Assembly: GCA_963848085.1 (NCBI GenBank)
Contig: CAWKCE010000005.1
Location: forward strand, 186,001 to 250,000
Direction: 5' to 3'
DNA: 64,000 nucleotides
From: CAWKCE01 sp032127035
Lineage (GTDB): Bacteria > Actinomycetota > Actinomycetes > JAHEKZ01
Within the stretch, counting starts at the first letter, position 1. Each line of letters begins with the position of its first letter. The notes below the pieces were generated by a model. It saw only the letters and a list, made by a program, of their open reading frames with translations. It was not told where the DNA came from and searched no databases. The position numbers were made by a program, and so were the translations under genes. Positions 49,841 to 59,273 of the stretch are shown piece by piece.

Positions 49841-50394
49841 TGGTCAGCACCACCGTCGGGCGGTCCGGTGTCTGCGGCAGAGTCCGAGCCGTCGTCGAAG
49901 CTGCCGCCGTAGTAGTCGGCTTCGGTGGTGCCGGGCGCCATCGCGTGAGGCGGCGGCTGCATCGCTGGGCTGAGAGACGCGAGCAGGTCCTGCTTCTCGT
50001 AGATCAGGTCCGCTCTGTTGTCGTCTGCCAGCTCGTACTCGTGCGTCATCGTCAACGCCCTGGTCGGGCAGGCCTCGAGGCACATGCCGCAGAAGATGCA
50101 GCGCAGGTAGTTGATCTGGTACACCCGGCCGTAGCGCTCACCGGGCGAGAACCGCTCCTCGGCCGTGTTGTCTGCGCCCTCGACGTAGATGGCGTCAGCC
50201 GGGCAGGCCCACGCGCACAGCTCACAACCGATGCACCGCTCCAGGCCGTCGCTGTACCGGTTGAGGACGTGCCGCCCGTGGAACCTTGGCGGCAGCTGCT
50301 TCTTCTCCTCGGGGTAGAACTCGGTGGTGACCTTCCGGAACATCGTGGTGAAGGTGACTCCGAAGCCGGCCACCGGGTCGAGGAAGCTAGGCAT
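49837..50394 (-). CDS. nuoI: NADH-quinone oxidoreductase subunit I, 2x[4Fe-4S] (cluster 1)
   Basis: A 185-aa protein with CIGCELCAWACP and CIFCGMCLEACP cluster motifs. MPSFLDPVAGFG at 50394 is the start, overlapping the nuoH stop by 8 nt. The C-terminal 40 residues are acidic and Gly/Ser-rich. Confidence 0.96.
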   Translation of the reverse strand: MPSFLDPVAGFGVTFTTMFRKVTTEFYPEEKKQLPPRFHGRHVLNRYSDGLERCIGCELCAWACPADAIYVEGADNTAEERFSPGERYGRVYQINYLRCIFCGMCLEACPTRALTMTHEYELADDNRADLIYEKQDLLASLSPAMQPPPHAMAPGTTEADYYGGSFDDGSDSAADTGPPDGGADQ

Positions 50395-51724
50395 CCGGTC
50401 CCTCCTCCGCCTCGTCGTTCCCGGTGTCACTGCCTCCGGGGGCAACCGACGCCAGCGCCACGGTGGGTCGCTCCCCCGGCAGGTGCTGACCGGGGAGCGG
50501 CGGCACAGGGTAGCCGCCGGCGAACGGGTCGAACGCAGCCGGCTCGGCGGGCTCCTCGCTGGACGCGGACCGGCGAGACGCGGCCATGTCCCAGATGACG
50601 CTGATGACGAGGAGGCCGGCGATGACCACGCCGCCCCAGATCAGGATCTGGGTGCGGTTCACGTCGACCTCGTTCGCGGCCACCCGCACTACCGCGACGA
50701 CGACGATCCACAGCAGCGAGATCGGGATGAGGACCTTCCACCCAAGCTTCATGAACTGGTCGTACCGGAGGCGGGGAAGCGTCCCGCGCAGCCAGATGAA
50801 CGCGAACATGAACACCCACAGCTTGCCGACGAACCACAGAACCGGCCACCAGTTCTCGTTGGCGCCCGCCCAGATCGGTCCGCCGAGCGGCCACGGTGCC
50901 TTCCACCCGCCCAGGAAGAGCGTGGTGGCCAGCGCCGCGACCGTGAACATGTTGACGTACTCGGCCAGGAAGAACAGCGCGAACTTCAAGGAGCTGTACT
51001 CGGTGTGGAAGCCGCCGACCAGCTCCCCTTCGGCCTCCGGGAGGTCGAAGGGGGCCCGGTTCGTCTCGCCAACCATGGACGTGACGTAGATCAGGAAGCT
51101 GGGGAGCAGAATGAGCGCGAACCACACCGTGTCCTGCGAGTCGACGATCGCCGACGTCGACATCGAGCCGGCGTAAAGGAACACCGCCACGAACGACAGC
51201 CCCATGGCGATCTCGTACGAGATGACCTGGGCTGAGGAGCGCAGGCTCCCGAGCAACGGGTAGCTCGAACCACTCGCCCATCCGGACAGCACCAGCCCGT
51301 ACACACCGATCGACGTCACCGCGAGGATGTAGAGCACCGAAACGGGGAAGTCGGTGAGCTGCAGCGGGGTCATGTAGCCGAAGATCGAGACCACCGGACC
51401 GAACGGGATGACCGCAAACGCCAGGAAGCACGTGGTGGCGGAGATGATCGGCGCCAGGACGAACACCGCCTTGTCGGCCGCTGTCGGGGTGATGTCCTCC
51501 TTCAGCGCCAGTTTGATGCCGTCCGCCAGCCCCTGGAGGAGCCCGAACGGACCGACCCGGTTGGGCCCCACCCGCTGCTGCATGCGCGCGACGACCCGGC
51601 GCTCGGCCCAGATCATGATCAGCGTGGACAGGACCAGGAACACGAAGATGGCCAGCACCTTGATGAGCGACAGCCACCAGGGGGTGTCGGCGAGGGCCTC
51701 GGTCACGGTCGGAGCGAGTCTCAT
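50387..51724 (-). CDS. nuoH: NADH-quinone oxidoreductase subunit H (cluster 1)
   Basis: A 445-aa subunit. Eight membrane segments hold RVGPNRVGPFGLLQGLADG, GWASGSSYPLLGSLRSSAQ, and RAPFDLPEAEGELVGGFHTEY. A ~70-residue hydrophilic tail (from about 375: SRRSASSEEPAEPA onwards) is an extension common in actinobacteria. Overlaps nuoG by 4 nt. Confidence 0.95.
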   Translation of the reverse strand: MRLAPTVTEALADTPWWLSLIKVLAIFVFLVLSTLIMIWAERRVVARMQQRVGPNRVGPFGLLQGLADGIKLALKEDITPTAADKAVFVLAPIISATTCFLAFAVIPFGPVVSIFGYMTPLQLTDFPVSVLYILAVTSIGVYGLVLSGWASGSSYPLLGSLRSSAQVISYEIAMGLSFVAVFLYAGSMSTSAIVDSQDTVWFALILLPSFLIYVTSMVGETNRAPFDLPEAEGELVGGFHTEYSSLKFALFFLAEYVNMFTVAALATTLFLGGWKAPWPLGGPIWAGANENWWPVLWFVGKLWVFMFAFIWLRGTLPRLRYDQFMKLGWKVLIPISLLWIVVVAVVRVAANEVDVNRTQILIWGGVVIAGLLVISVIWDMAASRRSASSEEPAEPAAFDPFAGGYPVPPLPGQHLPGERPTVALASVAPGGSDTGNDEAEEGPDA

Positions 51725-54123
51725 CGCGCTCCCCCCGCGGTGACCTGGACGATCGACCCGGGGAGCACTCCCAGCTCCCGTGGGTGGTGGCCGTTGACGA
51801 CGACCACGTCGTCCACCACGTCCCCGACGGTGAGGCTCCGGTCGATCGAGCCGGCGGGACCGACGATGCTGACCAGCGGAGAGCCGGAGACACCCAGCCT
51901 GGCGGCGGTGGCGGCGCTCATGACCGCCTCCAGCGGTCGGGCCGTGGCGGCCAGGTAGGGCTCACCCTGCTGCAGCGTGCCGTCGTCGAGCAGCGGTCGC
52001 CATCCCGCCAGGCGCACGCCATCGCCCACGGGTTGGACCTCCTCAGAAGAGGTGGCCGGGTCCGGCGCTCGGTTGCCCATCCAGGAGCCGAGCTCCGCCA
52101 GCTCGGCCCGGGCGGCCTCCGGGGTTGCCAGACCGAGACGGTGACCCATCTGGTCGGCCAGCGACGTGAGCACTCGCGCGTCGGACATAAGTCGACTGGT
52201 CCGGTCCACCTGGTGCGTCTCCCGGTGACGTCCCTCCCAGTTGACGAAGGTGCCCGACTTCTCCGGGACCGCCGCCACCGGCAGGACCACGTCGGCCCGC
52301 TCCGTCACTGCATTGCGGTGGGTGTCGAGCGAGACGAGGAAGCCGACCGCGTCGAGGGCGGCGACCGCAGCCGCCGGGTCGGCGAGATCAGCGAGGTCGA
52401 ACCCGGCGGCGACCACGGCCGACACATCACCAGATGCCGCACCCGCCAGCAGCGCCGCGCCAGAAAGCCCGGGATCGGCCGGCAGCTCGGAAACATCCCA
52501 CGCGGCCGCGACGTCGACCCGAGCGGCGGGGTCGGCGACCGGACGTCCGCCGGGGAGGAGGCCGGGAAGGAGACCGGCCTCTACGCCACCACGATCGCCG
52601 GCTCGACGAGGTACCCAACCGAGCCGGGCTCCCGTGGCGTCGGCCAGACGGGCGGCAGCGGACATCAGCCCGGGCACGGTCGCGGCTCGTTCGCCGACGA
52701 GCACGACGGCACCGGGCTGCCGCAGCGCATCCGCGGCTTGGCCGTCGCCGGCAGTGATCACATCGAGAGCTGCGGGCTCGTCACCCGGGGGTGTGGAGAT
52801 GAGCGTTCCAGCCACTTTCGCCAGGCCCCGGGTCGCGACCGGTCCGATCGACCAGACCTTCAGGCCGGCTCGCGACGCCTTGCGCAGTCGCAGCAGCACG
52901 ATCGGCGACTCGTCCTCCGGCTCGAAGGCGACCAGGAGTACCGCGGGGGCTGCTGCCAAGTCGGCGTACGTCGGGCCGAGGCCCCGGCCCGCCACGCGCG
53001 CGGAGAGGAACTGCTCCTCCTCGTCCGACGAGGGCCGGGCACGGAAGTCGACGTGGTTCGTGGCCAGGGCGATGCGCGCGAACTTCGCGTAGGCGTAGGC
53101 ATCCTCCAGCGTGAGCCTGCCCCCGGCGAGCACGCCCGCCCGGCCGTGAGCTGCCGACAGCCCGGCGGCCGCGGTGGTGAGCGCCTCGGCCCACGAAGCG
53201 GGTCGTAGCTCGCCGTCCTCACGGATCAGCGGGGTGGCGAGTCGGTCGTCCGAGGTGACGTACCGGAACGCGAAGCGTCCTTTGTCGCAGTTCCACTCCT
53301 CGTTCACCTCGGGTGACACCGCGGCCAGACGGCGGGTGATCGTGCCCCGCCGCGAGTCGGTGCGAAGGGAGCACCCGCTCGCGCAGTGCTCGCAGGTAGT
53401 ACGGGTGGACACGAGGTCGAACGGACGGGCACGGAAGCGGTACAGGGCGCTGGTGAGGGCACCGACCGGACAGATCTGGATGGTGTTGCCGGAGAAGTAG
53501 GAGTTGAACGGGAGCCCCTCGGCGATCCCCACCTGCTGCTGGGCGCCCCGCTCCAACAACTCGATGAAAGCGTCACCGGCGACCTGCTCGGAGAACCGCG
53601 TGCAGCGGGCGCACGAGACGCACCGCTCACGGTCCAGCAGTACCTGGGACGAGATGTTGATCGGCTTGGGGAAGGTTCGCTTGGGGCTGTCGAAACGAGA
53701 CTCGCCGTGCCCGTTGCTCATCGCCTGGTTCTGCAAAGGGCACTCCCCGCCCTTGTCGCAGATCGGGCAGTCCAGCGGGTGGTTGATGAGCAGGAACTCC
53801 ATGACGCCTTTCTGGGCGTCATCGGCGACGGCGGAGGTGAGCTGCGTCTTCACGACCATGCCGTCGCCGCATGTGACCGCGCACGCCGGCTGCGGTTTCG
53901 GCATGCCCTCGACCTCGATGAGGCACATGCGGCAGGCGGCGACCGGGTCGAGTAGGGGATGGTCGCAGAACCGGGGCACCGCGATCCCCAGCTGCTCGGC
54001 CGCGCGGATGATCAGCGTGCCCTTGGTCACCGACGTCTCGATGCCGTCGATCGTCAACGTGACGACGTCGGCGCGCCGCTCGGCGGGGGAGCCGGCGGCG
54101 GGGGCGGGAGTCGTCACGGTCAT
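51721..54123 (-). CDS. nuoG: NADH-quinone oxidoreductase subunit G (cluster 1)
   Basis: An 800-aa iron-sulfur subunit. Order: [2Fe-2S] ferredoxin domain (FCDHPLLDPVAACRMCLIEV), the His-Cys3 motif region (HPLDCPICDKGGECPLQ), CVSCARCTRF, then the molybdopterin-oxidoreductase-like domain starting CEHCASGC and EEWNCDKGRF, which would hold the extra N7 cluster. Overlaps nuoF by 4 nt. Confidence 0.95.
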   Translation of the reverse strand: MTVTTPAPAAGSPAERRADVVTLTIDGIETSVTKGTLIIRAAEQLGIAVPRFCDHPLLDPVAACRMCLIEVEGMPKPQPACAVTCGDGMVVKTQLTSAVADDAQKGVMEFLLINHPLDCPICDKGGECPLQNQAMSNGHGESRFDSPKRTFPKPINISSQVLLDRERCVSCARCTRFSEQVAGDAFIELLERGAQQQVGIAEGLPFNSYFSGNTIQICPVGALTSALYRFRARPFDLVSTRTTCEHCASGCSLRTDSRRGTITRRLAAVSPEVNEEWNCDKGRFAFRYVTSDDRLATPLIREDGELRPASWAEALTTAAAGLSAAHGRAGVLAGGRLTLEDAYAYAKFARIALATNHVDFRARPSSDEEEQFLSARVAGRGLGPTYADLAAAPAVLLVAFEPEDESPIVLLRLRKASRAGLKVWSIGPVATRGLAKVAGTLISTPPGDEPAALDVITAGDGQAADALRQPGAVVLVGERAATVPGLMSAAARLADATGARLGWVPRRAGDRGGVEAGLLPGLLPGGRPVADPAARVDVAAAWDVSELPADPGLSGAALLAGAASGDVSAVVAAGFDLADLADPAAAVAALDAVGFLVSLDTHRNAVTERADVVLPVAAVPEKSGTFVNWEGRHRETHQVDRTSRLMSDARVLTSLADQMGHRLGLATPEAARAELAELGSWMGNRAPDPATSSEEVQPVGDGVRLAGWRPLLDDGTLQQGEPYLAATARPLEAVMSAATAARLGVSGSPLVSIVGPAGSIDRSLTVGDVVDDVVVVNGHHPRELGVLPGSIVQVTAGGAR

Positions 54124-55424
54124 GAGGCGTGGGCTCCGGTGAACACAGTCGACGCGACCGGGTCGTAGAGCTCGCCGGCCGGCCTGGACGTCCCGAGGGC
54201 GATCTCGTCGGCGAAGTAGGCAATGGCGCCCGGGAACGGCGTGGCGGCGGCGTCGCCCAACGGACAGAACGACCTGCCCGCGATCTGGGCCGAGATGTCG
54301 AGCAGCTTCTGGACGTCCTCCGGCGTCCCGGACCCGCCCTCCAACCGGCGGAGAAGGTCAACCATCCAGTAGGTGCCCTCCCGGCACGGAGTGCACTTCC
54401 CGCAGGACTCGTGCTTGTAGAACTCCAACCACCGGGTCACCGCTCGGGTGACGCTGGTCGTCTCGTCGAAGACCATCGGCGTGCCGGTGCCGAGCATCGA
54501 GCCGGCCTCGGCGAGGTCCTCGTAGGTATAGGGGACGTCGAGATGCTCGGCGGTGAGCAAGGGCACGCTGGATCCACCGGGGACCCAGAACTTCAGCTCG
54601 TGGCCCTCGCGAATGCCGCCGGCCCAGTCGATCATCTCGCGGACAGTGGTGCCCAACGGACCTTCGTAGATCCCGGGGCGGTTGACGTGACCGCTGATGC
54701 CGAACAGCTTGAAGCCCGGCGACTTCTCCGTACCGAACGAACGGAACCAGTCGACTCCGTTGACGACGATCGAGGGCACGCTGGCGATGGTCTCGACGTT
54801 GTTGACCACGGTGGGGCAGGCGTACAGGCCAGCGACCGCGGGGAACGGCGGCTTCAGCCGCGGCTGGCCGCGGTACCCCTCGAGTGAGTCGAGCAGCGCT
54901 GTCTCCTCGCCGCAGATGTAGGCGCCGGCACCGGCGTGGACGGTGACGTCGAGACCGAAGCCCGAACCGAGGATGTCCGAGCCGAGGAAACCGGCCTGGT
55001 ACGCCTCACGCACCGCCTGCTCCATTCGTCGGATGACGTGCGGCACCTCGCCCCGGATGTAGATGACGGCATGGCTGGCGCGAATCGCGTAGGAGGCGAT
55101 GACCATGCCCTCCAGCAGCGAGTGCGGGTTGGCCAGCATCAGCGGGACGTCCTTGCAGGCTCCCGGCTCCGACTCGTCGGCGTTGATCACCAGGTAGTGC
55201 GGCTTTCCGTCGCCCTGCGGGACGAACCCCCACTTCATTCCGGTGGGGAAGCCCGCTCCTCCGCGGCCGCGCAGGCCGGAGTCCTTGACCAGCTGGATGA
55301 CCTCGTCCGGGTCCTTGGCCAGCGCGAGCGGCAACGCGCCGTAACCGCCGTGCCGGGTGTACCCACTCATCCGATGTGAGTCGGCCTCGTCCCAGTGGGC
55401 GGTGAGGACCGGGGTCAGCGGCAC
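54120..55424 (-). CDS. nuoF: NADH-quinone oxidoreductase subunit F (cluster 1)
   Basis: A 434-aa NADH- and FMN-binding subunit: GLRGRGGAGFPTGMKW and NADESEPGACKD (FMN/NADH site), GAGAYICGEETAL, and the [4Fe-4S] ligands in ESCGKCTPCREGT plus a later Cys in FCPLGD. GTG 55424 starts 1 nt after the nuoE stop. The other complex I cluster in this window lacks this gene. Confidence 0.96.
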   Translation of the reverse strand: MPLTPVLTAHWDEADSHRMSGYTRHGGYGALPLALAKDPDEVIQLVKDSGLRGRGGAGFPTGMKWGFVPQGDGKPHYLVINADESEPGACKDVPLMLANPHSLLEGMVIASYAIRASHAVIYIRGEVPHVIRRMEQAVREAYQAGFLGSDILGSGFGLDVTVHAGAGAYICGEETALLDSLEGYRGQPRLKPPFPAVAGLYACPTVVNNVETIASVPSIVVNGVDWFRSFGTEKSPGFKLFGISGHVNRPGIYEGPLGTTVREMIDWAGGIREGHELKFWVPGGSSVPLLTAEHLDVPYTYEDLAEAGSMLGTGTPMVFDETTSVTRAVTRWLEFYKHESCGKCTPCREGTYWMVDLLRRLEGGSGTPEDVQKLLDISAQIAGRSFCPLGDAAATPFPGAIAYFADEIALGTSRPAGELYDPVASTVFTGAHAS

Positions 55425-55425
55425 G

Positions 55426-56109
55426 TCAGGCCCCCTTGACCGGTGGTGCGGACACCTGGGTGCGCGCTGCGGCCGCGCGCTCGAAGTCACCGTTCTCCTT
55501 GGCGAGCCGGAGCCCGGCGAGCATGCGGTCGTCGCGCACATCACCGTCGTCTGCCAGCCCGTCTGCGACACCGGCGATGGTGCGCTCCGCCTCCTGGAAC
55601 GAGCGGACCACTGGGCCTCGGGTGCTGCGCACCTCTTCCCCAGCGCGGAGCTGATCGACCACGTCCTTGGCCTTCTGCACGGTCATGTCGTCGAGAAACT
55701 CCCAGTTGGCGGTCATCACCGGAGCGTGCGTGCAGGCTGCCTGGCACTCGATGCGCTCGAGGGTGATACGACCGTCCTCGGTGGTCTCGTCGTGCCCCAC
55801 GCCGACGTACGCACTGAGCTCGTCCCACAGCGCGTCTCCGCCCAGGATCGCGCACAGTGAGTTGATACAGACACCCACCCGATACTCACCGCTGCGTCGT
55901 TTGAGGTACATCGTGTAGAACGTCGCAACTGCGGTGACCTCGGCCTCGGTCAGGCCCAGCTCTTCGGCGACGACGGAGATCCCCTCGGGCGAGATCCTCC
56001 CCTCGTCTGCCTGTACGAGGTGGAGGAGGGGCATCAACGCGGACCTGGGTTGCGGGTAGCGCGCGACGGCATCACGCATCTGCCCTCGCGTCGTCTCGGT
56101 CACGGCCAT
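55426..56109 (-). CDS. nuoE: NADH-quinone oxidoreductase subunit E (cluster 1)
   Basis: A 227-aa thioredoxin-fold [2Fe-2S] subunit. Ligands: CINSLC near 95 and the second pair in ECQAACTHAP near 132. The C-terminal 60 residues are a charged extension. ATG 56109 (MAVTETT) is preferred; in-frame sequence upstream overlaps the nuoD end. Confidence 0.93.
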   Translation of the reverse strand: MAVTETTRGQMRDAVARYPQPRSALMPLLHLVQADEGRISPEGISVVAEELGLTEAEVTAVATFYTMYLKRRSGEYRVGVCINSLCAILGGDALWDELSAYVGVGHDETTEDGRITLERIECQAACTHAPVMTANWEFLDDMTVQKAKDVVDQLRAGEEVRSTRGPVVRSFQEAERTIAGVADGLADDGDVRDDRMLAGLRLAKENGDFERAAAARTQVSAPPVKGA

Positions 56110-56137
56110 CAGGTGGTCCACTCTCTCGGTTCGGTCA

Positions 56138-57517
56138 TCAGCGGTCCACACCGCCCATGACCGGGTCGATGGACGCGACTGCGACGACGACGTCGGCGAT
56201 CTGCCCACCCACGCACATCGCGGCGGTTGCCTGCAGGTTGTTGAAGGAAGGGTCGCGGAAGTGCACTCGGTAGGGGTGCGTGCCGCCGTCGCTGACCATG
56301 TGCACGCCGAGCTCTCCGCGAGGTGACTCCACCGCCGTGTAGACCTGGCCTGCCGGCACCTGGAACCCCTCGGTGACGAGCTTGAAATGGTGGATGAGCG
56401 CTTCCATCGACTGGTTCATGATCCGGTCGATGTGCTCGCGCGAGTTACCCTGACCGTCCACGCCGACCGACATCTGCGCCGGCCAGGCGATCTTCTTGTC
56501 GGCCACCATGACCGGGCCGGGACCGGACTCCTCGAGCCGGTCTACTACCTGCTCAACGATGCGCAGCGACTCCACCATCTCGTCGAGCCGGATCCGGAAG
56601 CGACCGTAGGCGTCGCAGGTGTCCCAGGTGGGGACCTCGAAGTCGAAGTCGTCGTAGCCGAGGTAGGGCTGGGCCTTGCGAAGGTCCCACGGCAGCCCGG
56701 TCGCGCGCAGAACCGGACCTGTCATGCCGAGGGCCGTGCACCCGGTGAGGTCGAGGTACCCGATGCCGCCCAGTCGGGCCTTGAAGATCGGGTTCTCGTT
56801 GCAGAGCTTGACGTAGTCCTGGATGCGCCGGGTCATGATGCCCAGGAAGTCGCGGATCTTCTCGATGCCGTCCTCCGGCAGGTCCTGCGCGACTCCGCCC
56901 GGACGCACGAAGGCGTGGTTCATGCGGAGGCCGGTGATCATCTCGAACAGGTCGAGCGCGAGCTCGCGCTCCCGGAAGCCGATCGTCATCACGGTGAGGG
57001 CGCCGATCTCCATACCCCCGGTCGCGATGCACACCAGGTGCGAGGAGATGCGGTTCAGCTCCATCAGCAGGATCCGGATCAGCCGCGCCCGCTCGGGTAC
57101 CTGCTCAGTGATCCCGAGCAGGCTCTCGACACCCATGCAGTAGGCCGTCTCGTTGAAGAACGGCGACAGGTAGTCCATCCGAGTCACGAAGGTCGTGCCC
57201 TGGACCCACGTCCGGTACTCGAGGTTCTTCTCGATCCCGGTGTGCAGGTACCCGACACCGGCGCGCGCGTCGGTGACCGTCTCCCCCTCGAGCTCAAGAA
57301 TCAGCCGCAGCACCCCGTGGGTCGACGGGTGCTGGGGGCCCATGTTGACCACCAGGTGGCCCTCACCCTGTTCGGCGGCCTCGGCGGCGAAGGAGTCCCA
57401 GTCACCCCCGGTCACGGTGTAGACGCGGCCCTCGGTGGTGTCGCGCGACCCGGCGTACGGGTCGTCCGCGGTGTCGGGGGTTGCGGTGTCGTCGTACGGT
57501 CCGCTGGTCGTCGTCAT
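56138..57517 (-). CDS. nuoD: NADH-quinone oxidoreductase subunit D (cluster 1)
   Basis: A 459-aa 49-kDa quinone-site subunit: LVVNMGPQHPSTHGVLRL, GYLHTGIEKNLEYRTW, MNHAFVRPGG and the C-terminal DPVMGGVDR. His in HPSTHG and Tyr in the first loop are the quinone-site residues. ATG 57517 shares one base with the nuoC stop. It is the only nuoD in the window, so both complex I sets might depend on it. Confidence 0.96.
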   Translation of the reverse strand: MTTTSGPYDDTATPDTADDPYAGSRDTTEGRVYTVTGGDWDSFAAEAAEQGEGHLVVNMGPQHPSTHGVLRLILELEGETVTDARAGVGYLHTGIEKNLEYRTWVQGTTFVTRMDYLSPFFNETAYCMGVESLLGITEQVPERARLIRILLMELNRISSHLVCIATGGMEIGALTVMTIGFRERELALDLFEMITGLRMNHAFVRPGGVAQDLPEDGIEKIRDFLGIMTRRIQDYVKLCNENPIFKARLGGIGYLDLTGCTALGMTGPVLRATGLPWDLRKAQPYLGYDDFDFEVPTWDTCDAYGRFRIRLDEMVESLRIVEQVVDRLEESGPGPVMVADKKIAWPAQMSVGVDGQGNSREHIDRIMNQSMEALIHHFKLVTEGFQVPAGQVYTAVESPRGELGVHMVSDGGTHPYRVHFRDPSFNNLQATAAMCVGGQIADVVVAVASIDPVMGGVDR

Positions 57518-58224
57518 CAGAAGTACCCCCGCCGCTGGTCCGGGGGTGGGATCTCGGCGCCCTTGTACTCGACCGGGATCCCGCCCAGCGGGTAGTCCTT
57601 CCGCTGCGGATGCCCCGGCCAGTCGTCGGGCATCTCGATACGGGTGAGCGCCGGATGGCCGTCGAAGATGATCCCGAAGAAGTCGTAGGTCTCCCGCTCG
57701 TGCCAGTCGTTTGCGGGATAGACGGAGAAGACCGACGGGATGTGCGGGTCGGCGTCGGGGCAGGTCACCTCGAGCCGGATCCGGCGGTTGTGGGTCATTG
57801 ACAGCAGCGGATAGACCGCGTGCAGCTCGCGCCCCTCGTCGCCGGGCCAGTGGATGCCGCTGACTCCCAGGCACATCTCGAACCGCAGACCCGCGTCGTC
57901 CCGCAGCGCCCGGGCGACCTCGACGAGCTTCTCGCGGCGGACGTACAACGTGAGTTCGCCGCGGTCGACGACGACCTTCTCGACTGCGTCGCCGAACTGC
58001 GGGTACGCGCGCTCCAGCGCGTCGACCGCCTCGTCGAACCACCCCCCGTACGGGCGCTGCGCAGCCGGGGCCACTGCGACGGACTCGACCAGGCCGCCGT
58101 AGCCGCTGGTGTCCCCGCCGTCCCGAGCACCGAACATGCCGCCGCGGACGTCGACGACGTCGATCGTCGCGGCGCCGGCGGGGACGACCGGGGTGGGGCC
58201 GTCGGCGTCAGGTGTGTCGCTCAC
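57517..58224 (-). CDS. nuoC: NADH-quinone oxidoreductase subunit C (cluster 1)
   Basis: A 235-aa subunit: ARALRDDAGLRFEMCLGVSG, LSMTHNRRIRLEV, YPANDWHERETYDFFGIIF and HPQRKDYPLGG. The N-terminal 50 residues are a Gly/Asp-rich extension. GTG 58224 overlaps nuoB by 4 nt. Confidence 0.95.
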   Translation of the reverse strand: MSDTPDADGPTPVVPAGAATIDVVDVRGGMFGARDGGDTSGYGGLVESVAVAPAAQRPYGGWFDEAVDALERAYPQFGDAVEKVVVDRGELTLYVRREKLVEVARALRDDAGLRFEMCLGVSGIHWPGDEGRELHAVYPLLSMTHNRRIRLEVTCPDADPHIPSVFSVYPANDWHERETYDFFGIIFDGHPALTRIEMPDDWPGHPQRKDYPLGGIPVEYKGAEIPPPDQRRGYF

Positions 58225-58775
58225 CGCAGCAGCCCCTTCATGTCGCTGGTGGGCAGAGCCGCCAGCGCGGTCGCCTCGACCTCGCGCTGGTACTCGACCC
58301 GCTGGGCACCGAGCTTCTCGTCGCGGATCTGGTCGTGCAGCTTCAAGATCGCGTCCAGCAGCTGCTCGGGGCGGGGCGGGCACCCCGGGAGGTAGATGTC
58401 GACGGGGACGATGTGGTCAACGCCCTGGACGATGGCGTAGTTGTTGAACATGCCGCCGCTCGAGGCACACGCTCCCATCGAGATGACCCACTTCGGTCCA
58501 GGCATCTGGTCGTAGATCTGTCGCAGCACCGGCGACATCTTCTGGCTCACCCGCCCGGCCACGATCATGAGGTCGGCCTGACGGGGCGAGGCGCGGAAGA
58601 CCTCCATACCGAACCGAGCAAGGTCGTACCGGCCGGCACCGGTTCCCATCATCTCGATCGCACAGCAGGCCAGCCCGAACGTCGCCGGCCACAACGAGCT
58701 GGCACGCGCCCAACCGGCGAACTTCTCGACGGTCGTGAGCATGACGCCGCTTGGCAGCTTCTCCTCAAGACCCAT
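58221..58775 (-). CDS. nuoB: NADH-quinone oxidoreductase subunit B (cluster 1)
   Basis: A 184-aa N2-cluster subunit with GLACCAIEMMGTGAGRYD, GACASSGGMFNNYAIVQG and LPGCPPRPEQLL, giving four Cys ligands. ATG 58775 has GGAGAGG upstream. Confidence 0.96.
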   Translation of the reverse strand: MGLEEKLPSGVMLTTVEKFAGWARASSLWPATFGLACCAIEMMGTGAGRYDLARFGMEVFRASPRQADLMIVAGRVSQKMSPVLRQIYDQMPGPKWVISMGACASSGGMFNNYAIVQGVDHIVPVDIYLPGCPPRPEQLLDAILKLHDQIRDEKLGAQRVEYQREVEATALAALPTSDMKGLLR

Positions 58776-58804
58776 GTGGACCTCTCCTGGTGGTCATCGG
58801 CGGC

Positions 58805-59164
58805 TCAGTCCCACTCGAGCCCACCGCGCTGCCAGACGTAGGCGTACGCGACGGCGAGCGTGGCGATGAACAGGACCATCTCGACCACACCGAAGATCGC
58901 CAGCTCGTCGAAGACCACCGCCCACGGATAGAGGAAGACGATTTCGATGTCGAAGATGATGAACAGCATCGCCGTCAGGTAGTACTTGACGGGAAAGCGA
59001 CCGCCGCCGATCGGCTGCGGGGTCGGCTCGATCCCACACTCGTAGGCGTCCAGCCGGACGCGGTTGAACCGGCGGGGACCGGCAAGCGAGCCGGCGATGA
59101 TCGAGAAGACGGCGAACCCGGCCGCCAGGGCGGTCAGGAAGAGAATCGGCACCGTCGGGTTCAT
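58805..59164 (-). CDS. nuoA: NADH-quinone oxidoreductase subunit A (cluster 1)
   Basis: A 119-aa three-helix subunit with YECGIEPTPQPIGGGRFPVKYY and FDIEIVFLYPWAV. First gene of the 14-gene nuo operon. ATG 59164 has GGGAG 12 nt upstream. The 109-bp gap to the geranylgeranyl reductase-like gene has a minus-strand TAGGAT (59225-59230) that may be its -10 box. Confidence 0.95.
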   Translation of the reverse strand: MNPTVPILFLTALAAGFAVFSIIAGSLAGPRRFNRVRLDAYECGIEPTPQPIGGGRFPVKYYLTAMLFIIFDIEIVFLYPWAVVFDELAIFGVVEMVLFIATLAVAYAYVWQRGGLEWD

Positions 59165-59273
59165 GCCGCGGTACTCCCTTCGCACGAGTTCCGGCCAGGT
59201 CGGTCAAGCCGCAGACCGCGCAACATCCTAGAGGCGGGACGGGGACCGCATGGGGCAGGGTCGCGGGCCTGCG